Assembly: GCF_028607085.1 (NCBI RefSeq)
Contig: NZ_CP117411.1
Coordinates: 2,852,001 to 2,916,000 of the forward strand
Source of the DNA: Sphingomonas naphthae
GTDB lineage: Bacteria; Pseudomonadota; Alphaproteobacteria; Sphingomonadales; Sphingomonadaceae
Direction of reading: 5' to 3'
Length of the DNA stretch: 64,000 bases
Shown here: positions 43,293 to 54,060 of the stretch, piece after piece
Numbering within the stretch: the stretch's first letter is position 1
How the letters are laid out: every line of letters starts with the position of its first letter
Notes under the pieces: generated by a model
The model's database searches: none
Told to the model about the DNA's origin: nothing
The model's input: only the letters and a program-made list of their open reading frames with translations
Made by a program: the position numbers and the translations under genes

Positions 43293-45347
43293 ATGGCCGC
43301 GACCCACCCCTTCTTCTCGCTCCACGCCCAGGGCATGATCCGCGTCGGCGCCGCGACGCCGCGCGCGACCTCGGGCGACCCCGCCGCCAACGCGGCCGAG
43401 GCGATCGCGCTGGCGAAGCAGGCCGACGCGCAGGGCATCGACCTGCTGGTCTATCCCGAACTCAACCTCTCCTCCTACGCGATCGACGACCTGCTGTTGC
43501 AGGATGCGCTGCTCGGCGCGGTCGAGGCGGGGCTGGCGGAGGTGATCGAGGCCAGCAAAAGGCTCTCCACCGTGCTGCTGCTCGGCGCGCCGCTGCGCCG
43601 CAACGGACGGCTCTACAACACCGCCGTGGTGGTCGCGCGGGGGCGGGTGCTGGGCGTGGTGCCCAAATCCTTCCTGCCCAATTACCGCGAATATTACGAG
43701 AAACGCTGGTTCGCGCGCGGCGCCGGGCTTTCGGGGCTCGACATCACCGTCGCCGGCCAGACCGCGCCGTTCGGCCCCGACCTGATCTTCGCCGCCGGCG
43801 ATCTCGCCGATTTCGTCTTCCACGTCGAGATTTGCGAGGATTATTGGGCGCCGACCCCGCCCTCCACGGCGGGTGCGCTCGCCGGCGCGCTGATCCTGTG
43901 CAACCTGTCCGCCTCCAACATCGTCATCGGCAAGGCGCGCGAGCGGGGGCTGCTGTGCGCCTCGCAGTCGGTCCGCACCGCCTCGGCCTATGTCTATTCC
44001 GCCAGCGGTCCGGGCGAGAGCACGACCGATCTGGCGTGGGACGGGCAGGGCGAAATCTACGAACTCGGCGAATTGCTCGCCACCTCCGCGCGCTTCGCCG
44101 CCGATCCCGAGATCGTCGTGGCCGACGTGGATGTCGCGCGGCTGCGGCAGGAAAGGATGCGCACCGGCACCTTCAACGATGCCGCGATCGACGCCGGCCA
44201 CCCCGAGACGCGCTTCCGCCGCGTCGCCTTCGATCACGCGCCCGATTTCGCCGACAGGGGCCTCGTCCGCGCGCTGCGGCGCTACCCCTTCGTGCCCGAC
44301 GATCCCGCCCGGCTGGAGGAGGATTGCTACGAGGCGTTCAACATCCAGGTCGCCGGCCTCGCCAAGCGGCTGGAGGCCAGCCGGTCGAAGCGGCTCGTCA
44401 TCGGCGTGTCGGGCGGGCTCGATTCGACCCATGCGCTGATCGTCGCGGCCAAGGCGTTCGATCAGCTCGGCCGGCCGCGATCGGACATCCTCGGCTTCAC
44501 CCTGCCGGGCTTCGCCACGGGCGACGCGACCAAGGCCAACGCCTGGGCGCTGATGCGCGCGCTGGGCGTGTCGGGCGACGAGATCGATATCCGCCCCGCC
44601 GCGCGCCAGATGCTGGCCGACATGGGCCATCCCTATTCGCGCGGCGAGCCGGTCTACGACGTCACGTTCGAGAATGTGCAGGCGGGCCTGCGCACCGACT
44701 ATCTCTTCCGCCTCGCCAACCAGCGCGAGGGGATGGTGCTGGGCACGGGCGACCTCTCCGAATTGGCGCTCGGCTGGTGCACCTATGGCGTCGGCGATCA
44801 CATGAGCCATTATGCCGTCAACGCGGGCGTGCCCAAGACGCTGATCCAGCATCTCATCCGCTGGTGCGTGGCGACCGACCAGTTCGATGCCGCGACGGAT
44901 GCGATCCTCGAATCGATCCTCGGCACCGAAATCTCGCCCGAGCTGGTGCCCGCCGACGCCAGCGGCGCGATGCAATCGACCGAGCAGCGCATCGGGCCGT
45001 ATGCGCTCCACGATTTCTTCCTGCATTATGTGGTGCGCCACGGGCTTGCGCCCTCAAAGATCGCTTTCCTCGCCTGGCACGCCTGGAAGGATGCCGGGGC
45101 GGGCCGCTGGCCGGCGGGCTTCCCGGAAGGCGATCGCGGCGCCTATGATCTGGCCACCATCCGCCGCTGGCTGCGCGAATATCTGTTCCGCTTCTTCCAG
45201 ATCAGCCAGTTCAAGCGATCGGCCATCCCCAACGGCCCCAAGGTCTCGGCCGGCGGCAGCCTTTCCCCACGCGGCGACTGGCGCGCGCCGTCCGACGGCA
45301 CGGCGGCGGCATGGCTGGCGGAGTTGGAGGCAGGGGTTCCCGCATAA
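43293..45347 (+). CDS. nadE: Glutamine-dependent NAD synthase
   Basis: A 684-residue two-domain NAD+ synthetase. The N-terminal nitrilase-type glutaminase domain has VYPELNLSSYAIDD with its glutamate (about 55), KSFLPNYREYYEKRWF with its lysine (about 129) and the nucleophile C181 in VEICEDYWAP. The C-terminal synthetase has the PP-loop SGGLDS at 373-378 and KTLIQHLIRW later. It amidates deamido-NAD using glutamine ammonia that passes through an internal tunnel. Length is standard for the fused form. Confidence 0.97.
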   Translation: MAATHPFFSLHAQGMIRVGAATPRATSGDPAANAAEAIALAKQADAQGIDLLVYPELNLSSYAIDDLLLQDALLGAVEAGLAEVIEASKRLSTVLLLGAPLRRNGRLYNTAVVVARGRVLGVVPKSFLPNYREYYEKRWFARGAGLSGLDITVAGQTAPFGPDLIFAAGDLADFVFHVEICEDYWAPTPPSTAGALAGALILCNLSASNIVIGKARERGLLCASQSVRTASAYVYSASGPGESTTDLAWDGQGEIYELGELLATSARFAADPEIVVADVDVARLRQERMRTGTFNDAAIDAGHPETRFRRVAFDHAPDFADRGLVRALRRYPFVPDDPARLEEDCYEAFNIQVAGLAKRLEASRSKRLVIGVSGGLDSTHALIVAAKAFDQLGRPRSDILGFTLPGFATGDATKANAWALMRALGVSGDEIDIRPAARQMLADMGHPYSRGEPVYDVTFENVQAGLRTDYLFRLANQREGMVLGTGDLSELALGWCTYGVGDHMSHYAVNAGVPKTLIQHLIRWCVATDQFDAATDAILESILGTEISPELVPADASGAMQSTEQRIGPYALHDFFLHYVVRHGLAPSKIAFLAWHAWKDAGAGRWPAGFPEGDRGAYDLATIRRWLREYLFRFFQISQFKRSAIPNGPKVSAGGSLSPRGDWRAPSDGTAAAWLAELEAGVPA

Positions 45348-45530
45348 TCCTGAACTCTCGCGCCAGACCGCCCCATAGCGGCGCCCAATGCCGATCGTTG
45401 CGGAAGCGTTTCTCGCCCTCCCCAACTTTTTAAACCGTTCGGCAAGTTTTCAGGTGAATCACCGGCCCGATTGCGGCAGAATCGGGGCTTGGCGGCGTGG
45501 GAGCTGCACGCCCTCTCGGAGAGACCCGTA

Positions 45531-47003
45531 ATGACGATCGAATTTCTGCGTCCCGAAGTCGATGAGCTGAAGCCGCGAATCAGCGTGATCGGCGTCGGTG
45601 GAGCGGGCGGCAACGCGATCGCCAACATGATCGCCTCCGATGTGCAGGGCGTCGATTTTGTCGTCGCCAACACCGACGCGCAGGCGCTCAACGCCTCGCC
45701 GGCCGAACAGCGCATCCAGCTGGGCCTGAAGATCACGCAAGGGCTGGGCGCCGGTTCGCGGCCCGAGATCGGCCGCGCGGCGGCGGAAGAGACGATCGAG
45801 CAGGTCGAAAAGGCGCTGGAAGGCGCGCACATGTGCTTCATCGCCGCCGGCATGGGCGGCGGCACCGGCACGGGGGCGGCCCCCGTCATCGCCAAGGCGG
45901 CGCGCGATCGCGGCATCTTGACCGTCGGCGTCGTCACCAAGCCGTTCAGCTTCGAGGGCAACCGCCGCTCCAAATCGGCCGAGGCCGGCATCGCCGAGCT
46001 TCAGAAGCATGTCGATACGCTGATCGTCATCCCCAACCAGAATCTCTTCCTGATCGCCAACCCGAACACGACCTTCAAGGAAGCGTTCCAGATGGCCGAC
46101 GAGGTGCTGCAACAGGGCGTGCGCGGCATCACCGATCTGATGGTGATGCCCGGCCTCATCAACCTCGACTTCGCCGACGTGCGCTCGGTGATGAGCGAGA
46201 TGGGCAAGGCGATGATGGGCACGGGCGAGGCATCGGGCGACAATCGCGCGATCGAGGCCGCCGAAAAGGCGATCGCCAACCCGCTGCTCGACGGCGTGTC
46301 GATGAAGGGCGCCAAGGGCGTCATCATCTCGATCACCGGCGGTGACGACATGCGCCTGATGGAGGTCGACGAGGCCGCCAACCACATCAAGGAACTGGTC
46401 GATCCCGACGCGAACATCATCTGGGGTTCGGCGTTCAACAACGATCTCGACGGCAAGATCCGCGTGTCGGTGGTGGCGACCGGCATCGAAGTGGGCGAGC
46501 AGCCCGCCGCCGAGCCGGCCAAGCTGTTCACCTTCCCGCCGCGCACCCGCCTCGACCAGCGCCCGTCGATCGAGCCCGCGTCGCTGTCCGTCCGCGAAGC
46601 CGTGGCCGCGCCCAAGACGACCGAGGCGACCCCGCCCGCGCCGCCGCCGGCCCCCGTGCCGACCGCTTATGGCGAGCCCGAGGTGCTGCCCGATCTCGAC
46701 CTGACGCCGCAGATGGTGAGCCCCGCGCCGGCCCCGGCCGAGCCCGACGAGCTGCTGCTCGATTCCGCCAGCGCCGCGCCCAAGCCGCTCCCCGGCCGCT
46801 GGCCTGGCGCCGAGGAAGAGGCCGCCGCTGCCCCCGAGCCCGCCCCGAAGCCGACCGTGAAGCCGGCGGCGGGCGGCACCCTGTTCGAACGCATGTCCAA
46901 CCTCGCCCGCGGCGGCGCCAAGCCGAGCGGCGACGACGAGCCGACCCCGCCGCGCGACCCGCTGGATATCCCGCGTTTCCTGAACCGGCAGAACAACCAG
47001 TAA
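45531..47003 (+). CDS. ftsZ: Cell division protein FtsZ
   Basis: A 490-residue tubulin-like GTPase. The tubulin signature GGGTGTG is at 109-115, the T3 loop MGGG before it, and T7-type synergy [18 protein letters not shown] (about 208-225). After residue 330 a Pro/Ala/Glu-rich linker of about 130 residues leads to the conserved C-terminal peptide DIPRFLNRQ that binds FtsA, ZipA-like and MinC-like partners. ATG 45531 gives the standard start. ftsA and ftsQ are not upstream; nadE is, 183 bases away, so the gene is outside a normal dcw cluster here. Confidence 0.95.
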   Translation: MTIEFLRPEVDELKPRISVIGVGGAGGNAIANMIASDVQGVDFVVANTDAQALNASPAEQRIQLGLKITQGLGAGSRPEIGRAAAEETIEQVEKALEGAHMCFIAAGMGGGTGTGAAPVIAKAARDRGILTVGVVTKPFSFEGNRRSKSAEAGIAELQKHVDTLIVIPNQNLFLIANPNTTFKEAFQMADEVLQQGVRGITDLMVMPGLINLDFADVRSVMSEMGKAMMGTGEASGDNRAIEAAEKAIANPLLDGVSMKGAKGVIISITGGDDMRLMEVDEAANHIKELVDPDANIIWGSAFNNDLDGKIRVSVVATGIEVGEQPAAEPAKLFTFPPRTRLDQRPSIEPASLSVREAVAAPKTTEATPPAPPPAPVPTAYGEPEVLPDLDLTPQMVSPAPAPAEPDELLLDSASAAPKPLPGRWPGAEEEAAAAPEPAPKPTVKPAAGGTLFERMSNLARGGAKPSGDDEPTPPRDPLDIPRFLNRQNNQ

Positions 47004-47010
47004 GCCTTCC

Positions 47011-47032
47011 GCCCCGGCCTATGTGCCGGGGC
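47011..47032. terminator. Hairpin between ftsZ and dsbA-like gene
   Basis: gccccggc-ctatgt-gccggggc, a perfect 8-bp stem 7 bases after the ftsZ stop and 15 before the stop of the convergent thioredoxin gene. No T-run, so a weak bidirectional terminator at best. Confidence 0.45.
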
Positions 47033-47046
47033 CGATAGCGCGGCGA

Positions 47047-47772
47047 TCAGGCCTTCCGCGCCGCCGCGACGGCCTTCTTGAGCGCGTCGTAGCCGACCAT
47101 GCCCGACAGCAACTGATCGCCGACAACGAAGGCGGGGGTGCCGCCGATGCCGAGGGTTTCGACCATCTTGAGGTTGGCGCGGATTTCCTCGGTGACGGCC
47201 GCCGACTTGCCCGCCGCCGCGAGCTGCGCGGGATCGAGGCCGACCTTGCGCGCCGCGCCCGCCATTTTGTCGTCGCTGGGCGGGCCGCTGGCGAAGAGAG
47301 TGCGGTGGAAGGCGAGATATTTCCCCTCGCCCGTCTCCGCCGCCGCCAGCGCGGTGCGCGCCGCTACCTCGCTCTGCGGGCCGAGGATCGGGATTTCGCG
47401 CCACACGACCCGCAGCCCCTTGTCCTCCGCCAGCAGGCGATCGACGTCGGGCACGCTCGCCCGGCAGAAGCCGCAGCTGTAATCGGTGAACATGACCAGA
47501 GTGACGTCCGGCCTGGCCGCGCCCGCCCAGGCGCCCGCGAAGGGCTTCTCCAGCGCGGCGCGCTCCGGGGCGAGGCGTTTACCCGTCTCGCGCTGCTCCA
47601 GCCGGGCCATCGCCTCGGGCAATATCTCGGGATGGGCCAGAACATAATCGTGGACGATCGCCTCGATCCGCGCCTTGTCGGGGTGGGCCGGCGCCCACAG
47701 GGTCATCGCCGCCACGCCCGCGATCAGGCCGGCGGCGCCCGCCGCCGCCAGACTCCACCGTCCGCCGCTCAT
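47047..47772 (-). CDS. DsbA-family thiol oxidoreductase
   Basis: A 241-residue exported thioredoxin-fold protein. N-terminal signal anchor (about 8-28), a helical region (about 33-80), and the active-site pair C100-C103 (TDYSCGFCRAS) with cis-proline in GIGGTPAFVVG (about 208). This is the Com1/DsbG-like type with an N-terminal extension, acting on disulfides in the periplasm. Its start overlaps the end of the M48 protease gene by 4 bases, suggesting joint work in envelope protein quality control. Confidence 0.9.
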   Translation of the reverse strand: MSGGRWSLAAAGAAGLIAGVAAMTLWAPAHPDKARIEAIVHDYVLAHPEILPEAMARLEQRETGKRLAPERAALEKPFAGAWAGAARPDVTLVMFTDYSCGFCRASVPDVDRLLAEDKGLRVVWREIPILGPQSEVAARTALAAAETGEGKYLAFHRTLFASGPPSDDKMAGAARKVGLDPAQLAAAGKSAAVTEEIRANLKMVETLGIGGTPAFVVGDQLLSGMVGYDALKKAVAAARKA

Positions 47773-49139
47773 CGCCGCTTGCTCTTCTGGTTTTCCATCT
47801 CGTTGCGCGCCGTCACCGCGATATCCTGCGCGCGGATGTAATCGGGCGTGCCGGCCGGCAGCCCCTGCAACGCCATTTCGGCATTGGAGAGCGCCATGCC
47901 GGGCTGGTTGATGAGGCTGTAGCGCTCGGCCGAGGCCATCGCCGCGCGCGCGCGATCGCCCGCCCGGTCATAGACCAGCCCCAGTTCGTACCAGGCGAAG
48001 GGATTGTCCTCGTCGCGGTTGACCGCGAGCTTCAGCACCTGCCCCGCCTCGGCCAGATTCTTCGGGTCTTCCGACGCGATCAGGGCATGGCCGAGCGAGG
48101 CGGCGATGAGCGGCTCGTTGCGCGAATTGGCGACCGCCGCGCGCAAGGGGGCGATCGCCGCCGTCGGCTTGCCCGATTCGGTCAGGATCTGGCCCTTGAG
48201 TTCGAGGAAATAGGGATCCTGCGGATCGCTCGCGACGAGCTTCTCGATCTCCGCCTCGGCCTTTTCGGGATAGGCGGCGCGGTGCCAGGCATAGGCGCGG
48301 GCATAGCGCGCCAGCACACTCTGGTCGCTCTCGGGATATTTGCGCAGCACCAGATCGGGATCGGTGACGAAGCCGTAGAGCTTGCCCTTGATCCGCGCGA
48401 AGCGCTTCTCGAAGCCCGCATCGGTCGGCTTGTTCCAGTTGGGCGACGCCTCCAGCGTGCCGCGTAGCGTGGTGATGCGATCGGCGGTCAGCGGGTGGGT
48501 CTGGGCGTAGGGGTCGACCTGCGCGTAGCTGGAAGTGAGGCGATATTCCTGCGAGCGCAATTTGCCGAAGAAGCTGAGCATCCCCTTGCCGGTGATGCCC
48601 GCTTTTTCGAGGAAGCTGGCGCCGGCGGCATCGGCGCTACCCTCCTGCGCGCGGCTGAAGGCGAGATATTTGCCCATCGCGGCGCGCTGCCCGGCGGAGA
48701 AGAGGCCCATGCCCGCCTCGGCGCTGCCCGCCGCCGCCGCCGCCGCGCCCAGCAGCAGCGAGAGGAGCATGATCCCCATCGCGGGCTTGGCGCCCTCGTT
48801 GTTGCGGATGACGTGGCCGCCGGTGATGTGGCCGATCTCGTGCGCGATCACGCCCTGCACCTCGTTGGCGCTGGTGGCGGCGATCAGCAGGCCGGAGTGG
48901 ATGTAGACATATTGGCCACCCGCCACGAAGGCGTTGATCTCGGGATCGCCGATCAGGATGATCTTGACGTTGCCCGGCTGGAGCCCGGCGGCCGCCACCA
49001 GCGGGGCGGATATGTCCTGGAGGAACTTCTCGGTCTCGGCATCGCGCAGCACCGATTGCGCGGCGACCGGGCGGAGCGTGAGCCCGGCGCTCAACAGGAC
49101 GAAGAGCGCAAGCCGCGCGAACTGACGGAGGCAGCGCAT
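47769..49139 (-). CDS. M48 metalloprotease with TPR domain (BepA-like)
   Basis: A 456-residue periplasmic zinc protease. Signal peptide 1-27 (ends PVAAQ), zinc motif HEIGH at 100-104, the third ligand in EGSADAAG (about 175), then TPR-like helical repeats from about 260 to the end. The architecture equals E. coli BepA, which degrades stalled LptD and other outer-membrane assembly intermediates. ATG 49139 gives the complete signal peptide; an earlier in-frame ATG adds 21 residues without a site. Coupled to the DsbA-like gene, fitting disulfide-dependent quality control. Confidence 0.92.
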   Translation of the reverse strand: MRCLRQFARLALFVLLSAGLTLRPVAAQSVLRDAETEKFLQDISAPLVAAAGLQPGNVKIILIGDPEINAFVAGGQYVYIHSGLLIAATSANEVQGVIAHEIGHITGGHVIRNNEGAKPAMGIMLLSLLLGAAAAAAGSAEAGMGLFSAGQRAAMGKYLAFSRAQEGSADAAGASFLEKAGITGKGMLSFFGKLRSQEYRLTSSYAQVDPYAQTHPLTADRITTLRGTLEASPNWNKPTDAGFEKRFARIKGKLYGFVTDPDLVLRKYPESDQSVLARYARAYAWHRAAYPEKAEAEIEKLVASDPQDPYFLELKGQILTESGKPTAAIAPLRAAVANSRNEPLIAASLGHALIASEDPKNLAEAGQVLKLAVNRDEDNPFAWYELGLVYDRAGDRARAAMASAERYSLINQPGMALSNAEMALQGLPAGTPDYIRAQDIAVTARNEMENQKSKRR

Positions 49140-49252
49140 CGCGCCGCTTTCCTGTCGGGCGGGTGAACGGAAACTGAAGCGGGCGGGGGTTCCCATCGGC
49201 ATGATGCTAATGGCCCCGGCTGCGTCGCGCGAGCCTTATTCCGCCGGCTGCT

Positions 49253-50377
49253 TTATTCCGCCGCCTGCAACGTCGCGGCTTCGGCGGCCTCGATCTCGGC
49301 GGCCTTCGCCTCGACCAGCTTGACGATATGGTCGACCATGTCGGCATCCTGCACCGTGTGGCTGGTGACGCCCGACAGATAGACCATATGCTTGCCCGCG
49401 CCGCCGCCGGTGAGGCCGATGTCGGTCTCGCGCGCCTCGCCGGGGCCGTTGACGACGCAGCCCAGCACCGACAGCGACAGCGGCGTGCGGATATGCTGGA
49501 GGCGGGCTTCCAAGGTCTCGACCGTGCGGATCACGTCGAAGCCCTGCCGCGCGCAGGACGGGCAGGACACCACCCGCACGCCGCGATTGCGGATACCGAG
49601 CGCCTTGAGCATCTCGAACCCGACCCGCACCTCTTCCTCCGGCTCGGCCGAGAGCGAGACGCGCAGCGTGTCGCCGATGCCGAACCACAGGAGCGATCCC
49701 ATGCCGATCGAGGATTTCACCGTGCCGCCGATCAGCCCGCCCGCCTCGGTGATGCCCAGGTGCAGCGGGCAATCGACCGCCTCGGCCAGCTGCTGGTAGG
49801 CGGCGACGGCCAGGAACAGGTCCGACGCCTTCACCGCGACCTTATATTCGCGGAAATCGGCGTCATCGAGCAGCTTGATATGATCCAGCGCGCTTTCGAC
49901 CAGCGCCTCGGGACACGGCTCGCCATATTTTTCGAGCAGATCCTTCTCGAGACTGCCGCCGTTGACGCCGATGCGGATCGAACAGCCGTTGGCTTTGGCC
50001 GCGCGCACCACTTCGGCGACGCGCGCCGAGGAGCCGATGTTGCCGGGGTTGATGCGCAGGCAGGCCGCGCCCGCGTCGGCGGCTTCCAGCGCGCGCTTGT
50101 AGTGGAAGTGGATGTCGGCGACGATCGGTACCTTGGCGGCGCGCACGATCTGCTTCAGCGCGGCGGTCGATTCCTCGTCCGGGCAGGAAACGCGGATGAT
50201 GTCCGCCCCGGCCTCTTCGCAGCGGCGGATCTGGTCGATCGTGGCTTTCACGTCGGTGGTCGGCGTGTTGGTCATCGTCTGGACGGTGATGGGGGCGCCC
50301 CCGCCGACGGGGACGTTGCCCACCATGATCTGGCGGGAGGGGCGCCGCGCGATATCGCGCCAGGGACGTATCGACAT
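49253..50377 (-). CDS. ispG: HMBPP synthase
   Basis: A 374-residue flavodoxin-dependent (E)-4-hydroxy-3-methylbut-2-enyl-diphosphate synthase, penultimate step of the MEP isoprenoid pathway. The TIM-barrel N-terminal part begins [20 protein letters not shown]; the [4Fe-4S] cluster cysteines are in [12 protein letters not shown] and [11 protein letters not shown] with the glutamate following. The C-terminal tail is Ala/Glu-rich. ATG 50377 agrees with the family; the frame is open further upstream through ruvX but not as protein. The stop of ruvX is 8 bases upstream. Confidence 0.97.
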   Translation of the reverse strand: MSIRPWRDIARRPSRQIMVGNVPVGGGAPITVQTMTNTPTTDVKATIDQIRRCEEAGADIIRVSCPDEESTAALKQIVRAAKVPIVADIHFHYKRALEAADAGAACLRINPGNIGSSARVAEVVRAAKANGCSIRIGVNGGSLEKDLLEKYGEPCPEALVESALDHIKLLDDADFREYKVAVKASDLFLAVAAYQQLAEAVDCPLHLGITEAGGLIGGTVKSSIGMGSLLWFGIGDTLRVSLSAEPEEEVRVGFEMLKALGIRNRGVRVVSCPSCARQGFDVIRTVETLEARLQHIRTPLSLSVLGCVVNGPGEARETDIGLTGGGAGKHMVYLSGVTSHTVQDADMVDHIVKLVEAKAAEIEAAEAATLQAAE

Positions 50378-50385
50378 GGCCGCCC

Positions 50386-50889
50386 CTATACCGCGTCGAA
50401 CAGCGCCGGGCCACCCATCATCATCGCGTCGATCGCGCCTTGCAGGATGTAGCTGGCGGCCAGCTTGTCGACCAGTTCGGCGCGGCGCGCGCGGCTGGCG
50501 TCGGCTTCCAGCAGGGTGCGGGTGACGGCGGCGGTGGACCAGCGCTCGTCCCACAGCAGGATCGGCAGAGCCAGCCCCGCGCAATTGCGGGCGAAGGCGC
50601 GGACCGACTGGGTGCGCGGGCTGTCCGTCCCGTCGAGGCTGAGCGGCAGGCCGATCACCAGCCCCTTCACCGATTGCTTGCGGACGATCTCGCGCAGCAG
50701 CGCCACGTCGACCGAGAATTTGGCGCGGCGGATCGTCTCGGCCGGGCTGGCGATCGCCCAGCCGGCGTCGCACAAGGCGACCCCGATCGTCTTGGTGCCC
50801 ACGTCCAGCCCCGCCAGCCGCCCCCCCTCGGGCAGCGCGGCGGCGAAGGTGGCGGCGGTGCTGGTGATCAGGGCCGGAGCGGCGTCCAT
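50386..50889 (-). CDS. ruvX: Holliday junction resolvase-like RuvX
   Basis: A 167-residue YqgF/RuvX nuclease, RNase H fold, involved in 16S rRNA 5'-end maturation and proposed junction resolution. [15 protein letters not shown] (about 26-40) carries the first catalytic aspartate, [14 protein letters not shown] (about 80-93) the second part and [12 protein letters not shown] (about 111-122) the next acidic residue. ATG 50889 lies 22 bases inside the 3' end of the DUF3089 gene. It lies 8 bases before ispG, same strand, forming a three-gene unit. Confidence 0.93.
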   Translation of the reverse strand: MDAAPALITSTAATFAAALPEGGRLAGLDVGTKTIGVALCDAGWAIASPAETIRRAKFSVDVALLREIVRKQSVKGLVIGLPLSLDGTDSPRTQSVRAFARNCAGLALPILLWDERWSTAAVTRTLLEADASRARRAELVDKLAASYILQGAIDAMMMGGPALFDAV

Positions 50890-52001
50890 GCCTTGCCCAG
50901 ATAGGTCTTGGCGCGCGCCTCGGCATCGGCGCGCAAATTGGCCCAGAACAGGGCGTAATCGAAGACGTGGAAATTGTTGCCGGGCAGCACATAGGCGCCA
51001 TAGCCGGCGGGCGCGTCGCCGATCATCAGCAGCCCGCGCGCATCGCAGCGCGCCGGCACCTTGGCGGGCACCAGATCGGCACCGTGCAGGCCCGCGCGCG
51101 GCACCAGCGCGCCGCGATTGGCGCTGGCGAGCGCCGCCGTGCCCGGCGCGCCCGTCAGCGGATTGACGCACAGCATCGCGGTGCTCTTGCGCGGTGCGCC
51201 GGTGAGGCCCGTGGTCGTATCGAAATGCTTGTCGAGCAGGCGCGGATCGCCGCCGTCGGCAAAGCTCTGCCACGAGAGGATGCACCCCGCCTGCCCCGGC
51301 GCGGTGCAGGCCGGCAGGCCCATCGCGGGCAGATCGGCCGTCATCGAGATCGGCCAGCCGGGCAGATAGGCCGCGACGATCCGGTCGGCGACAGGCTTGC
51401 CGGCGATCTTCTCCTTCAGCAGCCGCATCAGGTGGAGCGAGCCCTGGCTGTGCCCCGCCAGCAGGATCGGCCGGTTGCGCGGGATCTGCGCCAGAAACGC
51501 ATCGAAGCCGCGCGCGATATCCTGATAGGCGAAGTCGAGCGCCTTTTGCGCATCCTCGCCGTCGCTCAGGAAGGCGCCGATCGTCGCCTGCCGGTAGCGC
51601 GGCGCCCACACCGCCCCCACCGCGTTGAACGCCGACGCCTGCGACGAGGCGAACAGCCGCAACCGTTCATTGGCCTCATGATCGTCGAGCGGCGCGTTCC
51701 AGCGGTCGCGGCCGAGGAAGGTCGTCGGGCTGACATAGAACACCGCGACCTGTGGGTTGGCGGTGCGCGCCATGCCGTCCGGCAACCAGCGCGACGGATC
51801 CTGCGGCAGATCGGGGCGCGACAGCCAGCCGTCCGCACGGGTGAAATCCGGCGCGGTGCCCACGGCGGACTTGGCGAAGCTCACCCCCGGCACGAAGGAG
51901 AAGCTCAACATCCTGTCCCAGAACAGATTCCAGCCGACGGCCGCACCCAGCAACAACATGATGGCTCCCGCGATGACGTAAAGGAAACGGCGCGCCGCCA
52001 T
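50868..52001 (-). CDS. DUF3089 alpha/beta-hydrolase
   Basis: A 377-residue protein with a signal anchor (about 5-27) and an alpha/beta-hydrolase core of the DUF3089 family. The nucleophile is S185 in [10 protein letters not shown]; aspartate and histidine candidates lie in MIGDAPAG (about 335) and [12 protein letters not shown] (about 352). Family members are poorly studied; lipase- or esterase-like activity is expected in the periplasm. First gene of a unit with ruvX and ispG, overlapping ruvX by 22 bases. Confidence 0.87.
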   Translation of the reverse strand: MAARRFLYVIAGAIMLLLGAAVGWNLFWDRMLSFSFVPGVSFAKSAVGTAPDFTRADGWLSRPDLPQDPSRWLPDGMARTANPQVAVFYVSPTTFLGRDRWNAPLDDHEANERLRLFASSQASAFNAVGAVWAPRYRQATIGAFLSDGEDAQKALDFAYQDIARGFDAFLAQIPRNRPILLAGHSQGSLHLMRLLKEKIAGKPVADRIVAAYLPGWPISMTADLPAMGLPACTAPGQAGCILSWQSFADGGDPRLLDKHFDTTTGLTGAPRKSTAMLCVNPLTGAPGTAALASANRGALVPRAGLHGADLVPAKVPARCDARGLLMIGDAPAGYGAYVLPGNNFHVFDYALFWANLRADAEARAKTYLGKAWTPLRP

Positions 52002-52110
52002 CGATCAATCCATTGTGCAGTGCAGCATAAACTGCGCGGGTGGCAAGTGCGTAGCGGGCAATCGGGCCGCCGTCCAATGCAAGAGGAGGCGTTTTCACCA
52101 AAGCGATGAC

Positions 52111-52217
52111 CGTCACCCCGGCCTCGTGCCGGGGTCCACCGGCCCCCGATCGCTTTGGCAGATAGTCAGCCGAATCGCCGGCTTCCAGGTAGACCCCGGA
52201 ACAAGTCCGGGGTGACG
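52111..52217. repeat. Dispersed inverted repeat, family D copy 2
   Basis: Arms of 30 bases at 52111-52140 and 52188-52217 (cgtcaccccggcctcgtgcc and its near-inverse), about 47-base centre. Related to 42624-42729. It lies in the gap 52002-52288 between the divergent DUF3089 and gatC genes; nothing else is evident there. Confidence 0.88.
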
Positions 52218-52288
52218 AAAAAGATCGAAGGCAGCCCCGAAACCACCCCGCGCTTGAAGCCGCACCGCCCCGATGCTAGCCGCCCCCC

Positions 52289-52576
52289 ATGTCCGTCGAT
52301 ACCGCCACCGTCCGGAAGATCGCCAGCCTCGCCCGTATCGCCGTCACCGACGGCGAAGCGGAGGCGATGGTCGGCGAACTCAACACCATCCTCAAATGGG
52401 TCGACATGCTCGACGAGGTGAACACCGACGGTGTCGCCCCGCTCGCCGCCGTCATCCCCAACCATCTGCGCCTGCGCGACGACGTCGTCACCGACGGCGG
52501 CATCCGCGACAAGGTGCTGGCCAACGCCCCGCAGGCCGAACATGGCTTCTTCGCCGTGCCCAAGGTGATCGAGTAA
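52289..52576 (+). CDS. gatC: Asp/Glu-tRNA amidotransferase subunit C
   Basis: A 95-residue GatC, the stabilising subunit of the GatCAB amidotransferase that converts Glu-tRNA(Gln) or Asp-tRNA(Asn) to the amidated form. The family start [12 protein letters not shown] and the end [13 protein letters not shown] are clear. First gene of gatC-gatA-(toxin-antitoxin)-gatB. Its stop shares a base with the gatA start (TAATG). Confidence 0.96.
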   Translation: MSVDTATVRKIASLARIAVTDGEAEAMVGELNTILKWVDMLDEVNTDGVAPLAAVIPNHLRLRDDVVTDGGIRDKVLANAPQAEHGFFAVPKVIE

Positions 52577-54057
52577 TGACCGCCCTCACCGATCTCACCG
52601 TCGCCGGCATCCGCGACGGCTTCCGCGCCGGCGACTTCACCGCGCGCGAGGTGGCCGAGGCGTTCAACGCGGCGGTCGCGGGCGCCGACGCGCTCAACGC
52701 CTTCATCGTCAAGACGCCGGACCATGCGCTGGCCGCCGCCGACGCCGCCGACGCAGCGCGCGCCACGGGCGACACCGCGCCGCTGGCCGGCGTGCCGCTG
52801 GGCATCAAGGATCTGTTCTGCACCGCCGGCACGCAGACCACCGCCGCCAGCCACATCCTCGGCAATTTCGTGCCGACCTATGAATCGACCATCACCGCCA
52901 AGCTGTTCGGCGCGGGCGCGGGGATGCTGGGCAAGCTCAACCTCGACCAGTTCGCCATGGGCTCGTCGAACGAGACCAGCGCGTTCGGCAACGTGATCTC
53001 GCCGTGGCGGCGGGGCGACGGAAGCAATGCCGCGCTCGCCCCCGGCGGCTCGTCGGGCGGCTCCTCCTCGGCGGTGGCGGCGCGGATCGTGCCGGGTGCC
53101 ACGGGCACCGACACCGGCGGATCGATCCGCCAGCCGGCCGCCTTCACCGGCATCTCGGGCATCAAGCCGACCTACGGCCGCTGCTCGCGCTGGGGCGTGG
53201 TCGCCTTCGCCTCCTCGCTCGACCAGGCCGGGCCGATGGCGCGCGACGTGGCGGATTGCGCGATCCTGCTGGAGACGATGGCGGGCTTCGATCCGAAAGA
53301 TTCGACCTCGCTCGACGTGGCCGTGCCCAATTGGGAGGCGGCTCTGTCCGCCGACATGCGCGGCAAGCGGGTCGGCATCCCGAAGGAATATCGCGTCGAG
53401 GGCATGCCCACCGAGATCGAGGCGCTGTGGCAGCAGGGTATCGCCTGGATGAAGGACGCCGGCGCCGAGATCGTCGAGGTTTCGCTGCCGCACACCCATT
53501 ATGCGCTGCCGACCTATTACATCATCGCCCCGGCCGAGGCGTCGTCCAACCTCGCCCGCTACGATGGCGTGCGCTATGGCCTGCGCGACCTGCCCGATGG
53601 CGCCAACCTTCAGGACATGTATGCCGCGACCCGCGCCGCCGGTTTCGGCCCGGAGGTGAAGCGCCGCATCCTGATCGGCACCTACGTCCTCTCGGCGGGC
53701 TTCTACGACGCTTATTATACCAAGGCGCAGAAGGTCCGCGCGCTGATCGCGCAGGATTTCGACAAAGCGTGGGAGGTGTGCGACGTGCTCCTCACCCCCA
53801 CCGCGCCTTCGGCGGCGTTCGGTCTGGGCGAGAAGAGCGACGACCCGATTGCCATGTATCTGAACGACGTCTTCACCGTGCCCGCCAGTCTCGCGGGCGT
53901 GCCGGCGATGTCGGTGCCGGGCGGGCTGGACGCGCAGGGCCTGCCGCTCGGCCTCCAGATCATCGGCAAGCCGCTCGACGAACAGGGCGTCCTCAACGCG
54001 AGCCTCGCGATCGAACAGCGCGCCGGCTTCACGGCACGCGCGGGCAAGTGGTGGTAG
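52576..54057 (+). CDS. gatA: Asp/Glu-tRNA amidotransferase subunit A
   Basis: A 493-residue amidase-signature enzyme that hydrolyses glutamine to feed ammonia to GatB. The catalytic set is K78 (GIKDLFC), S159 (PGGSSGGSS, cis-serine) and S183 (DTGGSIRQ, nucleophile). Start at ATG 52576 overlaps the gatC stop. The stop at 54057 is followed after 3 bases by the operator of an inserted toxin-antitoxin gene pair, which separates it from gatB. Confidence 0.97.
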   Translation: MTALTDLTVAGIRDGFRAGDFTAREVAEAFNAAVAGADALNAFIVKTPDHALAAADAADAARATGDTAPLAGVPLGIKDLFCTAGTQTTAASHILGNFVPTYESTITAKLFGAGAGMLGKLNLDQFAMGSSNETSAFGNVISPWRRGDGSNAALAPGGSSGGSSSAVAARIVPGATGTDTGGSIRQPAAFTGISGIKPTYGRCSRWGVVAFASSLDQAGPMARDVADCAILLETMAGFDPKDSTSLDVAVPNWEAALSADMRGKRVGIPKEYRVEGMPTEIEALWQQGIAWMKDAGAEIVEVSLPHTHYALPTYYIIAPAEASSNLARYDGVRYGLRDLPDGANLQDMYAATRAAGFGPEVKRRILIGTYVLSAGFYDAYYTKAQKVRALIAQDFDKAWEVCDVLLTPTAPSAAFGLGEKSDDPIAMYLNDVFTVPASLAGVPAMSVPGGLDAQGLPLGLQIIGKPLDEQGVLNASLAIEQRAGFTARAGKWW

Positions 54058-54060
54058 ACG

